Positions 1 to 7,816 of a DNA stretch of 64,000 nt are shown in pieces. The stretch lies in NCBI RefSeq assembly GCF_004349215.1, contig NZ_SMKU01000005.1:1-64000 (forward strand), read 5' to 3'. The notes below the pieces were generated by a model. That model did not search any database, was not told the origin of the DNA, and was given only the letters and a program-made list of their open reading frames with translations. Each line of letters opens with the position of its first letter. Positions within the stretch are counted from its first letter, which is position 1. The stretch comes from Actinomadura rubrisoli. GTDB lineage: Bacteria; Actinomycetota; Actinomycetes; Streptosporangiales; Streptosporangiaceae. Position numbers and translations under genes: made by a program.

Positions 1-523
1 GCCACCCGCCCGCCCGCCAGCCGAGCAGGAGGCGCCAGTCGTTGGATCGCATCAGCCGACCGGCCGGAAACTCGAACTCGCACTCGCTCACGAACGCGAA
101 CCCGGCCTTGCGGCACACGGCGTTGGACGCCGGATTGTCCACCGACGGAAAGGCGTGCAGATACCGCCGCCCGCCCCGCGCGCGGGCCGCCGCGACGACC
201 TCGCGAACGGCGGCGACGGCGAGCCCTCGTCCCTGGAACTCGGGCAGAACGCTCCAGCCGCTCTCGTAGATCGGCTCGTCCCGCCAAAGGCGCCCCCAGA
301 ACCCGACGGTCCCAATGGGCTCCCCCTCAGGCAGGGCCACCACGCGGTACATCTGCCCACCCATGGAGTCACCGCGCAGATAGCGCCGATGCCGCGCGAG
401 CACCTGCTCCTCGCTCTCGGGCCCGCCAAGATGCTCCTTCATCTCAGGCACGTTGACGCGGCGCAACAGAGCAAGGCCGCACTCGTCCCACGGCTCGATC
501 CGCACCCACCCCGATCCACTCAT
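1..523 (-). CDS. GNAT family N-acetyltransferase, 3' end outside window
   Basis: Only the first 174 codons lie in the window; the reading frame is open to the left edge. ATG at 523 begins MSGSGWVRIEPWDECG. The acetyl-CoA binding loop is visible as PEFQGRGLA (about residues 94-102) and the typical C-terminal GNAT segment as NPASNAVCRKAGF (130-142). GNAT enzymes move acetyl groups from acetyl-CoA to amines; the substrate cannot be read here, but the NPASNAVCRKAGF pattern is typical of RimJ/RimL-like small-molecule or protein acetyltransferases. It stands alone, with non-coding DNA upstream. Confidence 0.8.
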   Translation of the reverse strand, partial: MSGSGWVRIEPWDECGLALLRRVNVPEMKEHLGGPESEEQVLARHRRYLRGDSMGGQMYRVVALPEGEPIGTVGFWGRLWRDEPIYESGWSVLPEFQGRGLAVAAVREVVAAARARGGRRYLHAFPSVDNPASNAVCRKAGFAFVSECEFEFPAGRLMRSNDWRLLLGWRAGGW

Positions 524-1213
524 GCCCCCAATATGCCCTCCGCTCGGCTCCGTGTGACCGGATGAAAGGCACCTCTACGTGGCGACCAGCTCAGGGCAAC
601 GGGGTATGCCCTGAGCCCATCGTGGGCAGCGGGTCGGTCGAGAGACCGCTGTCCGGGCGCAGCCGAGGTTGATCTGGTTCCGCGGTTTCATAGGTGCGGC
701 CGTCGGCGCAGGTGGTCAAGACAAAGCGCGACATGGCCCCGAACGCGACACATCGGCGCTGGACCTGCCGTGAGTGAGGCGCGGTGATGGTTATAGCGCC
801 AGGCATAGCCAGTTGGCCCGCCAACGAATTCGAACGAGTCCTCTCCGAGAGAGCGGGCCTCCTCTGAAAGGCCCAGGCGCATGTCGGGATGTCGGCGCGC
901 TTCCCGGTGCGCTCGACCCATGCCTGACCCCACAGGTCCCGCCCTCAACACCGGACCCGCCATCACCGATTGACCCTGATTGGTTGAGTTACGCGAATGG
1001 CCCATTCTGGCCTGTCGCTTCCCGATTGCCGAAGTCGCTGCGTGGATCACAGCAGCGCACCTAAGGCATGTTGCCTGAGCGCACTCGTCCAACTCCACTT
1101 CGAACGCGCCACCTTCGAGAATTCAGTGAGACCCCCTCATTGCCCAGGCTCCATTGTGGTTGGACACTGGTACTTCTTATGTGAGCCGGCACCGATCAGC
1201 CGATGGGGATACC
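524..1213. other. intergenic stretch without a supported gene
   Basis: About 690 bases with only short, composition-driven reading frames. A minus-strand stretch near 780-850 reads WRYNHHRASLTAGPAP, faintly like the C-terminus of an IS481/IS3-type transposase (YNHRRPH...GG.PP), but it is too short and diverged to call. I see nothing else of note. Confidence 0.4.
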
Positions 1214-2506
1214 GTGACGCATCGTGTTCGTATGTCTGGACAATTTCGCAGATTGCGGGCGCTGGCGGTCGTGGTCGCGCTCACCGTGACCGCTCCGGTG
1301 GCGTTGACGACCACCGCAGCGCAGGCCAGGCCGAGCGCCGGACCTAACGCCGTCATCACCTGGGACATCCACGCCCAGACCGCCATCTACGAGGTCGCCA
1401 GGCAGGCACCGACCACGACCGTCCGCAGCTTCGCGATAGTGCAGGGCGCCGTGTACGACGCGGTCAACGCGATCGCCGGCACCCCGTACGAGCCGTACTT
1501 GATCGCCCCCCGCAGCCGGCCCGGCGACTCGACCCCCGCGGCCGTCGCCACCGCGGCCTATCGTGTGCTCCTCTGGCTCTTCCCCGGCCAGGCCGACTCC
1601 CTGCGCGCGCAGTACCACGACTCCCTCGTCGCGATCCCCGACGGCCGCTCCAAGCGCGGCGGCATCGCCGTCGGCGAGGCCTCGGCCGCGGCCATGATCG
1701 ATGCCCGCCGCGACGACGGCGCCTTCTCCGACGCGACCTGGCCCGTCGGCACCGCCCCGGGCCAGTGGCGGCCGACCCCGCCAGGTTTTCTCCAGATCGG
1801 AGCCTGGTTCGCCACCCTGGAGCCGTTCGTCATCCGTCCCGGCGACTACCGCACCCCGGGACCGCCTGCCCTCAGGAGCGCCGCCTACGCCCGCGACCTG
1901 AACGAGGTCAAGGCCCTCGGCTCGGCCACCAGCACGGTGCGTACGCCCGACCAGACCCAGGCCGCGACCTGGTGGGACGACCCGCGCCTGGTGGAGTGGT
2001 CGATCATCCGCCGGCTCGCCACGACCCACCGGCTCAGCACCCTTCAGACGGCCCGCATGTTCGCGATGGTCGACGTGTCCGCCGCCGACGCGCTGATCAC
2101 CTGTTACAAGGAGAAGAAGTTCTGGCGCTTCTGGCGACCGGTGACGGCGATCCCGCTGGCCGACACCGACGGCAACCCGGCCACCCACGCCGATCCGGCC
2201 TGGACGCCGCTGCGGATCACCGCGCCGTCAGCGGAGTACCCGTCAGGCCACGCCTGCCTCACCTCGGCGATCACGACGGGCCTGCGCAAGTTCTACGGAC
2301 GCGACGACGTCTCGTTCAGCGCCTACAGCGCCGACTCCGGCACGACCCGCCACTACGACAGCCTCTCCCAGGCCATGGCTGAGCTGGTCGAGGCCAGGAT
2401 CTGGGCAGGAGTGCACTACCGCCGCGCCTCCGAGGACGGCAAACGGCTCGGCGCGGTCGTCGCCCACGACGTCCTCGACCACGCGTTCGGCCGCCGCGAT
2501 CACTGA
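1214..2506 (+). CDS. secreted vanadium-dependent haloperoxidase-like PAP2 superfamily protein
   Basis: An all-helical PAP2/vanadium haloperoxidase fold is indicated by the vanadate/phosphate-binding residues in the right order: K302 and R308 (KFWRFWRP), the PSGH motif with S344-G345-H346, then R395 and H401 (ARIWAGVH), numbered from the GTG start. The N-terminus is a signal peptide (basic MSGQFRRLR, a hydrophobic stretch, then AQA), so the protein is exported. GTG at 1214 is chosen because GGGGA lies just upstream; ATG at 1232 is the alternative. The family oxidises halides with H2O2 or acts as a phosphatase; the two cannot be separated from sequence alone. No chloroperoxidase-type biosynthetic neighbours are present, so the role is open. 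Confidence 0.85.
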   Translation: MTHRVRMSGQFRRLRALAVVVALTVTAPVALTTTAAQARPSAGPNAVITWDIHAQTAIYEVARQAPTTTVRSFAIVQGAVYDAVNAIAGTPYEPYLIAPRSRPGDSTPAAVATAAYRVLLWLFPGQADSLRAQYHDSLVAIPDGRSKRGGIAVGEASAAAMIDARRDDGAFSDATWPVGTAPGQWRPTPPGFLQIGAWFATLEPFVIRPGDYRTPGPPALRSAAYARDLNEVKALGSATSTVRTPDQTQAATWWDDPRLVEWSIIRRLATTHRLSTLQTARMFAMVDVSAADALITCYKEKKFWRFWRPVTAIPLADTDGNPATHADPAWTPLRITAPSAEYPSGHACLTSAITTGLRKFYGRDDVSFSAYSADSGTTRHYDSLSQAMAELVEARIWAGVHYRRASEDGKRLGAVVAHDVLDHAFGRRDH

Positions 2507-2584
2507 CCCACCGGCGGCGCCCGTTCACCATCTGCACCGGCCAGCCCGGAGCACCCAGGAAGGGATCACCGACCCGCCAGACAC

Positions 2585-2905
2585 CTATGCCCACACCTCT
2601 GCAAGCTGACCGGTCACACCGGCCTGGGTACCCTGCACAGCGGTGACCGGTGAGGCGTGGCCGAGGAGTTCCTGGACGGCCTCTACCGGGAAGCCAGCGT
2701 CCAGTAGCAGGGTGGCGGCGGTCGCGCAGCACGTGCGGGGGCAGCCCGGCCGGGTCGATGCCGACGGCGCGGGCGGCGCGGCGCAGCGCGGTGGTGAGCC
2801 GCCACCGGTCGAACGGGCGCCCGTCCTCGCGCATGATGATCAGCTCGGTGCCCGCCTTGCCCTCGGGGCGCGGGATCTTGGCGGGCTTCTCCCGAAGGCG
2901 TCCCC
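2585..2905 (-). pseudogene. tyrosine recombinase (phage-type integrase) C-terminal relic
   Basis: On the minus strand one frame reads MREDGRPFDRWRLTTALRRA and HVLRDR, the start of the recombinase HxxR box. A second frame continues ATLLLDAGFPVEAVQELLGH and ASPVT, the usual C-terminal helix with its LLGH motif, and ends at TAG 2585-2587. The two pieces belong together but are out of frame, the N-terminal catalytic half is missing and no catalytic tyrosine is seen. This is a dead fragment of an integrated element. Confidence 0.75.
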
Positions 2906-3016
2906 AGCCGCCACGTAGCTGGGTGAGTGCTCACGATTGCGGTTCGTGGGTCCCAAGGGGCCTGCCGCCCGCTGATCGGGTCTCGGCGAGGTGGGCGGCG
3001 AGTCGGCCACAAGCTC

Positions 3017-3424
3017 TTAGTAGGGAAACACCACCCCTTTGTCGGTCCACGTGACCCCTTTGTTGCGGCACAGGCAGAAGGGATGCCCGATCGGGTCGGT
3101 GTAGACCCGCCAGCCGTAGCCCTCGGGTCCGATGATGTCCTTCTGCAGTGTCGCGCCGAGTTCGACGACGCGGCGCTGTTCGGGCTCGATCTCGTCCACT
3201 TCGAAGTCGAGGTGGAACTGCTTGGGGTGTTCGCTGTCGGGCCAGCGCGGGGCGCGGTAGTTGTCCACCCGCTGGAAGGCCAGCTCGATCTCGCCGAAGG
3301 CGATGCCGGCCCAGTTGTCCTTGTCGTGGCTGTTCTTGATGGGGCGGCCTGTCACTGCGGCATAGAAGGCCGCCAGCTTCATCGGGTCCGGGCAGTCGAT
3401 GATGAAATCCGTGAGTTGTAGCAT
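3017..3424 (-). CDS. VOC (glyoxalase/bleomycin-resistance fold) family protein
   Basis: A 135-residue, two-module beta-alpha-beta-beta-beta protein. It begins MLQLTDFIIDCPDPMKLAAF with the FYAAVTG segment that marks the first VOC motif, and carries HLDFEV in mid-protein and DPIGHPFCLC near the C-terminus, the usual metal-ligand or substrate region of glyoxalase-like domains. VOC proteins include glyoxalases, dioxygenases and drug-binding proteins; this one resembles the glyoxalase_6 subgroup of unknown substrate. It lies between an integrase relic and an IS relic, with no operon partners. Confidence 0.85.
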   Translation of the reverse strand: MLQLTDFIIDCPDPMKLAAFYAAVTGRPIKNSHDKDNWAGIAFGEIELAFQRVDNYRAPRWPDSEHPKQFHLDFEVDEIEPEQRRVVELGATLQKDIIGPEGYGWRVYTDPIGHPFCLCRNKGVTWTDKGVVFPY

Positions 3425-3589
3425 CAGGCGATCTTGCCACAGGGGAAGAGGTAGCCGACATTGCGCAGCGCAGCGTCCAGTCGTCTAACGCGGGATTTAC
3501 CCCTGGTCGGGGGGACGGGCGCGGTCAGGTGAAACCGCCGGCCCGCCGCACCTGGCTCCGCCCAGATGCCCCCTGGGAAGAGGCCAGGT

Positions 3590-4130
3590 GGTCCAGCTCG
3601 TTGGCCACGGCGAGGATGCCGGTGAGGTCGTCGGCGGGGTCCCGCAGGGGTTCAAGGTGTCGACGACGACGGCCTGGCGGTACGTCCAGGAGTGCGTGGC
3701 GCTGTTGTCGGCCCGCTCCCCCGAGCTGACGCGGGCACTGCAGAAGGCCCAAGAAGAAGGGGCTGCACCTGCTGGTCCTGGACGGCACCCTCATTCACAC
3801 CGACCGCGTACGGGCCGTACTACTCGGCCAAGCACCACGTGCACGACATGAACGTGCAGGTCATCTCGCAGGGATCATCACCCTGGCCGACAAGGGCTCT
3901 CGGGGGGCCGACACCCCGGTCGTCGTCACGCCGTACAAGGGCAAGAACAAACCCGAGTCCCAGAAGCAGGCCAACCGCTCCTACGCCAGGCTCCGAGGAC
4001 CAGGCGAACGAGCAAACGCTCAGCTCAAGTCATGGGAGGCGCTACGCAAGCTCCGCTGCAACCCCTGCAAGGCCGCCACCTGGTCAAGGCCATCGCCGTC
4101 CTGCAAAAACACGAAACCAGCCGACGATGA
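3590..4130 (+). pseudogene. IS5-family transposase relic
   Basis: Fragments of an IS5-type DDE transposase lie in order but in different frames: KVSTTTAWRYVQEC (helix-turn-helix), LVLDGTLIHTDRV (first catalytic D region), then ITLADKGSRGADTPVVV, KGKNKPESQKQAN and RGPGERANAQLKSW, then HLVKAIAVLQKHETSRR followed by TGA at 4128-4130. The segment between the first and second catalytic regions is shortened and there are at least three frameshifts. No terminal inverted repeats were recognised. The element is dead. Confidence 0.8.
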
Positions 4131-4316
4131 AAAAGGCTCACTGCAAGTTCTGACGCGTCACACGGATCGCCCGACCTGTATCAGGGATATCCCTGATTGA
4201 CAGGCGTTTGCACCAGTCTCAACGCATGCCTGAAGTACCGGATTTCCACGATGTGCATGATCGCGAGTGGCCGTAGGGTACCGATGTCCTTATCCCTCAA
4301 GGTCACGGAGGTTGAC

Positions 4317-4850
4317 GTGGATAGTCAACGATGGCTTCGCCGCGCTGCGGTCCTGGGCGCCTCAGGCGCACTGCTGGCCCCTCTGACTACCGGCACCTCA
4401 TCGGCAGCCGGCGAACGCAGTGCCGGCCAATCCGGCCACCAGTTCGCCTACGCCTCGGCTCCGGCCGCTATGGTCACCTCTCGCGTCGCCACGTACCTTC
4501 CAGCGGCCACATCAGGCACTCCGGGTGAGCTACAGATACTCTCCGCCACAAAATGCAAGGGGAACGCCGGCAGTTCCGGCTCGACCTGTATCGACGTCAA
4601 GGGCCGCAGGCTCCATGTCGACAAGGTCCGTGCGCGATTCACCAGGCAACACCACCGCGGTTGCCTCAGGGCGCACATCGAGATCCGCAAGAGCCGGCTG
4701 CTGTGGGGCTACTCCGGAACGCACTGTGGGGGGAGGAGTAAATCGACAGGATGGCAATCAGTCAATTGGAACTTCCCAAACGGCTCGAAGGTCTGCTCCT
4801 GGTGGGAATACGGAAGGCGCTACAAGGCATGCGCCACCATTCACAGGTAG
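4317..4850 (+). CDS. secreted protein of unknown function with twin-arginine-like signal
   Basis: The GTG at 4317 is chosen because GGAGG (4307-4311) lies 5 bases upstream. The 177-residue product starts MDSQRWLRRAAVLGASGALL, an RR-containing signal peptide that could use the Tat or Sec route, with likely cleavage after SSAAG. The mature part has six cysteines (CKGN, STCID, GCLRA, HCGG, VCSWW, ACATI), consistent with an extracellular disulfide-bonded domain. It ends shortly before a strong hairpin. No family is recognised. Confidence 0.65.
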   Translation: MDSQRWLRRAAVLGASGALLAPLTTGTSSAAGERSAGQSGHQFAYASAPAAMVTSRVATYLPAATSGTPGELQILSATKCKGNAGSSGSTCIDVKGRRLHVDKVRARFTRQHHRGCLRAHIEIRKSRLLWGYSGTHCGGRSKSTGWQSVNWNFPNGSKVCSWWEYGRRYKACATIHR

Positions 4851-4878
4851 TAGCGGTAGTTCGTTAGCCTCGGCACCC

Positions 4879-4914
4879 AACGGCCCAGGGCGTGCCTCGC
4901 TGCCCTGGGCCGTT
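4879..4914 (+). terminator. intrinsic terminator hairpin
   Basis: A perfect 13-bp stem, AACGGCCCAGGGC (4879-4891) against GCCCTGGGCCGTT (4902-4914), with a 10-base loop, lies 29 bases after the stop of the secreted-protein gene. Like many actinomycete terminators it has little U tract. Confidence 0.8.
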
Positions 4915-4918
4915 TAAC

Positions 4919-4981
4919 GGGTACCGCCTGGTCGCGATGCCCCCGCTCCTGTTGGACGACGAGGAGGCCGTCGCGATCAGG
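4919..4981 (+). pseudogene. WYL-domain transcriptional regulator fragment
   Basis: Twenty-one codons read GYRLVAMPPLLLDDEEAVAI. They match the linker between the HTH and WYL domains of YafY/DeoR-type regulators; the intact regulator near 36.3 kb has YRLTAGAAMPPLLLDDDEA at the same place. Nothing else of the gene remains, so this is a relic directly after the terminator. Confidence 0.5.
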
Positions 4982-5095
4982 CGCCGTCCAGGCCGGTCTG
5001 GGGGTGTGAAGGACCGCTCTTGAGGGATGCAGTCGGGTTCGGCTGCAGTGCTGGCAGGCGGATTGTCATTTCGTTGGGTGGGGTGTTCGGGTTTT

Positions 5096-5297
5096 CTATG
5101 GGGCGGGAGCCCGCAGGAGGTGGCGCCTGTCGGCGGGCCAGTTGGCCAGTGCGAAGATGCCCATGATGACGAGATGGGTCGGCGCTGCCCAGCTCTCCAC
5201 CACTGGGTCGTGATTGACGATGTGGGTGGTGACCGCGCCGGTGAGCACGAACAAGGGCCTCGAACCAGTACAGGCCGGTCTTCAGGTGTTTCGACAT
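5096..5297 (-). pseudogene. small membrane protein gene interrupted by a one-base frameshift
   Basis: ATG at 5297 is preceded by GGAAGAG and reads MSKHLKTGLYWFEA. One base further on, the frame must change to continue as LFVLTGAVTTHIVNH, a WAAPTHLVIMGIFALANW membrane segment, and RRHLLRAPAP to TAG at 5096-5098. The total length of 202 is one base too long for a clean frame, and the extra base lies in a CCC run. Corrected, it would be a 66-residue two-helix membrane protein of unknown family. Either a recent mutation or a sequencing error would explain it. Confidence 0.55.
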
Positions 5298-5376
5298 CTG
5301 CGTCTCTTCCAGAGGTCGGGCAGGGTCGGGCCTCCGTGCGGCGATTGAATTGCCGACGGAGTCGTTCTTTCGGGTT

Positions 5377-5811
5377 TCAGCCTCGCAAGGTGGTGATGGC
5401 CTTCTCGATACGCCTTTGGCGCGTCTCGGGCTTTTTCGCGCTCTCGATGGCGCGTACGTGCTCGCGCTTGTGGCTGTGCGCGAGATCGTCGTAGGCGGCG
5501 CGGGCGGCCGGGTCGGCGTCGAGGGCCCGGGCGAAGTCCGCGGGCTCGACGACGACGCGCGGCTCGGTGTCGAGCTCCAGCTCGACCTCGACCTCGTCAC
5601 CGATCGCGACGCCCGCGGCGGCCCGGTTGGCGTTGCTGAGGCCGAGGAGGTGACGGCCGCGCATGATCGCGACGCGGCTCGTCCAGGAATGCCCGTTGAC
5701 GGTGATCGTCACCGGCGGCCGTGCGCCCGCGCCGAGCGCCTCCACCACCTCGGCCGGAACTTCCAGCCCCCGCATGGGCTCGGGTGGCTCGACGAGGGCG
5801 CGGAACTTCAC
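5377..5811 (-). CDS. DUF1905 / YdeI-OmpD-associated family protein
   Basis: A 144-residue cytosolic protein. The N-terminal DUF1905 beta-barrel domain (MKFRALVEPPEPMRGLEVPA through VNGHSWTSRVAIMRGRHLLGL) is followed by a helical YdeI-like tail with the typical LAHSHKREHVRAIESAKKPE and RIEKAI segments. The biochemical role of the family is not known. It lies 27 bases downstream of a VOC gene on the same strand, probably in one transcript. Confidence 0.85.
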   Translation of the reverse strand: MKFRALVEPPEPMRGLEVPAEVVEALGAGARPPVTITVNGHSWTSRVAIMRGRHLLGLSNANRAAAGVAIGDEVEVELELDTEPRVVVEPADFARALDADPAARAAYDDLAHSHKREHVRAIESAKKPETRQRRIEKAITTLRG

Positions 5812-5838
5812 GGGGTGCTCCTTGCCGATCGGTGCGGG

Positions 5839-6228
5839 TCATGAGGCATAGGTGGTGACCTTCCACAGGTAGCCATTCGGGTCGCTGAAGTAGCCGAAGT
5901 ACCCGCCCCACGGAGCGGCGGCCGCCTCCTTGACCACGCTGCCGCCGGCGGCCACCGCGCTGTGCATCATCTCGTCCACGACCTCCCTGGAGTCGGGGTT
6001 GAAGTGGAATGAGGCGCCACGGAATCCGGATCCCTGCGCGGAGACGCCGGCGTCCTGGGCCGCTGCCTCCCATTCGTAGAGGGCCAGCCGCGAGGATCCC
6101 TCGCCCAGGCTGAACGAGACGAAATGGCGGGTGTCCTTGTCGATCTTGCAGCCCAGGTCCTCATAGAACTTCTTGGCGCGGGCCAGGTCCTTGACGCCGA
6201 GCATGATGGTGCTCACCTGCAGTGACAC
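5839..6228 (-). CDS. VOC family protein
   Basis: GTG at 6228 is used as start because AGGAG lies 8 bases upstream; the product is 129 residues. It has two VOC modules: GVKDLARAKKFYEDLGCKI near the N-terminus and APWGGYFGYFSDPNGYLWKV at the C-terminus. The latter DPNGY...W pattern is shared with the next VOC gene upstream, so the two look like paralogues. They may bind or isomerise a small hydrophobic molecule; the substrate is unknown. The YdeI-like gene follows in the same direction. Confidence 0.85.
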   Translation of the reverse strand: MSLQVSTIMLGVKDLARAKKFYEDLGCKIDKDTRHFVSFSLGEGSSRLALYEWEAAAQDAGVSAQGSGFRGASFHFNPDSREVVDEMMHSAVAAGGSVVKEAAAAPWGGYFGYFSDPNGYLWKVTTYAS

Positions 6229-6308
6229 GGTTCTCTCCTGGTGATCTCGGTGTAGGTGCCGCCTGACCGGCCACTGCGGCGCGAGAGGCTCGTCCAGCAA
6301 CGTGTGGT

Positions 6309-6346
6309 GGTTCGGCGTCGACACGAGCCCGTGCCGACGCCGAACC
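6309..6346 (-). terminator. strong hairpin terminator between two VOC genes
   Basis: A 12-bp perfect stem, GGTTCGGCGTCG (6309-6320) against CGACGCCGAACC (6335-6346), is extended by CACG/CGTG around an AGCC loop. It lies downstream of the 6396-6809 gene and separates it from the next VOC gene. Confidence 0.75.
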
Positions 6347-6395
6347 TCCTCGTGCACGCCGGTAGTGCCCGGCAGTGGCCGCCGCCCGACGACGG

Positions 6396-6809
6396 CTATT
6401 CCGCGTAGGGCTGGTCGGTTCCCTGGGCGCTGTAGCCGAGGCTCCAGATGTAGCCGTCCGGGTCTGCGAAGGTGCCGCCGTACCCGCCCCAGGGCAGGGC
6501 GCCGGCGGGCTTGAGGATCGTGGCGCCGGCCTTCTGGGCCTCGGCGATGATCTCGTCGACCCGCGCCTCGCTGCGGACGACGTAGGTGAGGACCAGTCCG
6601 CTGAAGCCGCTGCCTTCCGGGCTGGTGCCTACCTGATCGGCCAGGCCCTCGCGGCCGTAGAAGCCGACCGGCGAGGCTCCGTCCGATTCGAAGAACACCG
6701 AGATGCCGTAGTCGTCCTTGACCTTCCAGCCGAGCCCTTCGGTGTAGAACCGCTTGGACGCTTCCATGTCCTGGACGCCGAGGAGGATCGAGCTGACGTG
6801 CGCTTTCAT
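6396..6809 (-). CDS. VOC family protein
   Basis: A 137-residue glyoxalase-fold protein starting MKAHVSSILLGVQDMEASKR after an AGGAGAC ribosome site. Both modules are present: FYTEGLGWKV in the first, and LPWGGYGGTFADPDGYIW in the second, close to the neighbouring VOC gene at 5839-6228. It is transcribed away from the ECF41 sigma factor gene across a 137-base interval holding a perfect inverted repeat. That layout suggests the sigma factor or a companion regulator controls it. Confidence 0.85.
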   Translation of the reverse strand: MKAHVSSILLGVQDMEASKRFYTEGLGWKVKDDYGISVFFESDGASPVGFYGREGLADQVGTSPEGSGFSGLVLTYVVRSEARVDEIIAEAQKAGATILKPAGALPWGGYGGTFADPDGYIWSLGYSAQGTDQPYAE

Positions 6810-6902
6810 GGCTTGTCTCCTTAGTGCTGAGGTGTTCGTGCCGCCTGAACCGGCAGGCCGGACAGCCAGGGCCGGGCCCGGCCGTCACATCGGCGTGGGT
6901 TC

Positions 6903-6926
6903 GCCGGTCAATCAGTAATGACCGGC
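6903..6926. promoter_or_regulatory. inverted repeat in the sigma-factor/VOC divergent promoter
   Basis: GCCGGTCA (6903-6910) and TGACCGGC (6919-6926) are exact complements around an 8-base spacer, just upstream of the GGAGG of the ECF41 gene. On the minus strand TGTCACA (6945-6939) resembles the -35 described for ECF41 targets and is followed 15 bases later by GGTC rather than the expected CGTC. It could be an operator, an autoregulatory promoter, or both. Confidence 0.5.
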
Positions 6927-6946
6927 TAGACGGAGGAATGTGACAG

Positions 6947-7816
6947 ATGGTTGAGCAGGATTGGGTGGGCGAGCGGTTCGCCGAGCATCAGGACCGCTTG
7001 CACGCGGTGGCCTATCGGATGCTCGGCTCGTCCGGCGAGGCCGAGGACGCGGTGCAGGAGGCGTGGCTGCGGGTCAGCCGCGCCGACACCGGCCAGGTGG
7101 AGAACCCGGGAGGGTGGCTGACCACGATCGTCGCGCGGGTCTGCCTGAACATGCTTGAGGCACGCCGGAGCCGGCGTGAGGAGTCGGCCGGGGCGCTGCC
7201 GGCTGAGCCGCACGCGCAGCACGCGAGCGTCCGCCCGACCGGACAGGGCGGCCCTGAGGACGAGGCGCTGCTGGCCGATTCGGTCGGCGTCGCGCTGATG
7301 GTGGTACTGGACGCGCTGGCTCCGGCCGAGCGGCTCGCGTTCGTCCTGCACGACGTCTTCGCCCTGTCATTCGCCGAGATCGGCGCCATCATCGACCGCT
7401 CCCCGGCGGCGGCCCGGCAGCTCGCCAGCCGGGCCCGGCGCCGGGTGCAAGGAGCGGCGGGCGCATCCGATGCCGCGCGATCAGCGAAGCGGGAGATCGT
7501 CGAAGCCTTCCTGGCCGCCTCCCGCGGCGGGGATTTCGCCGCCCTCCTTGAGTTGCTCGATCCGGACGCCGTGGTCGGCGATCTCCGCGGCGGCCAGGAG
7601 GTGGCGGGCTTCTTCGCCGGACGAGCCCAGGCCGCCCGGCTCGCGCTGGTGGACGGCGTTCCGGCGGCCGTCTGGTCGCACCTGGGCCGTCCCAAGGCAG
7701 TCATCACCTTCACCGTCGACGACAAGATCACCCGGATCGATATCGACACCGATCCGGATCGGATCCGGGACCTCGACATCGTCATTCTTCCCGCCGACGA
7801 CAAGGAGCGGCATTGA
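6947..7816 (+). CDS. ECF41-type RNA polymerase sigma factor (SigJ-like) with SnoaL-like C-terminal domain
   Basis: Region 2 covers about residues 10-80 (AYRMLGSSGEAEDAVQEAWL) and region 4 about 115-165 (DALAPAERLAFVLHDVFALS, then IIDRSPAAARQLASRARRRV). A C-terminal extension of about 120 residues resembles the SnoaL-like domain that replaces an anti-sigma factor in the ECF41 group, including LLDPDAVVGDLRGG. In that group the extension regulates the sigma factor itself. ATG at 6947 follows GGAGG. The next gene, a VOC protein, starts inside its stop codon, so the two are translationally coupled. Confidence 0.92.
   Translation: MVEQDWVGERFAEHQDRLHAVAYRMLGSSGEAEDAVQEAWLRVSRADTGQVENPGGWLTTIVARVCLNMLEARRSRREESAGALPAEPHAQHASVRPTGQGGPEDEALLADSVGVALMVVLDALAPAERLAFVLHDVFALSFAEIGAIIDRSPAAARQLASRARRRVQGAAGASDAARSAKREIVEAFLAASRGGDFAALLELLDPDAVVGDLRGGQEVAGFFAGRAQAARLALVDGVPAAVWSHLGRPKAVITFTVDDKITRIDIDTDPDRIRDLDIVILPADDKERH

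Noticed and set aside
690-1098. possible IS481/IS3 transposase C-terminus on the minus strand
   Set aside because: Only about ten residues (YNHHRAS..AGPAP) resemble the family; no further fragments in any frame.
1154-1213. upstream ATG extension of the haloperoxidase-like gene
   Set aside because: It would add about 20 hydrophilic residues before the signal peptide; the GTG at 1214 has a better ribosome site.
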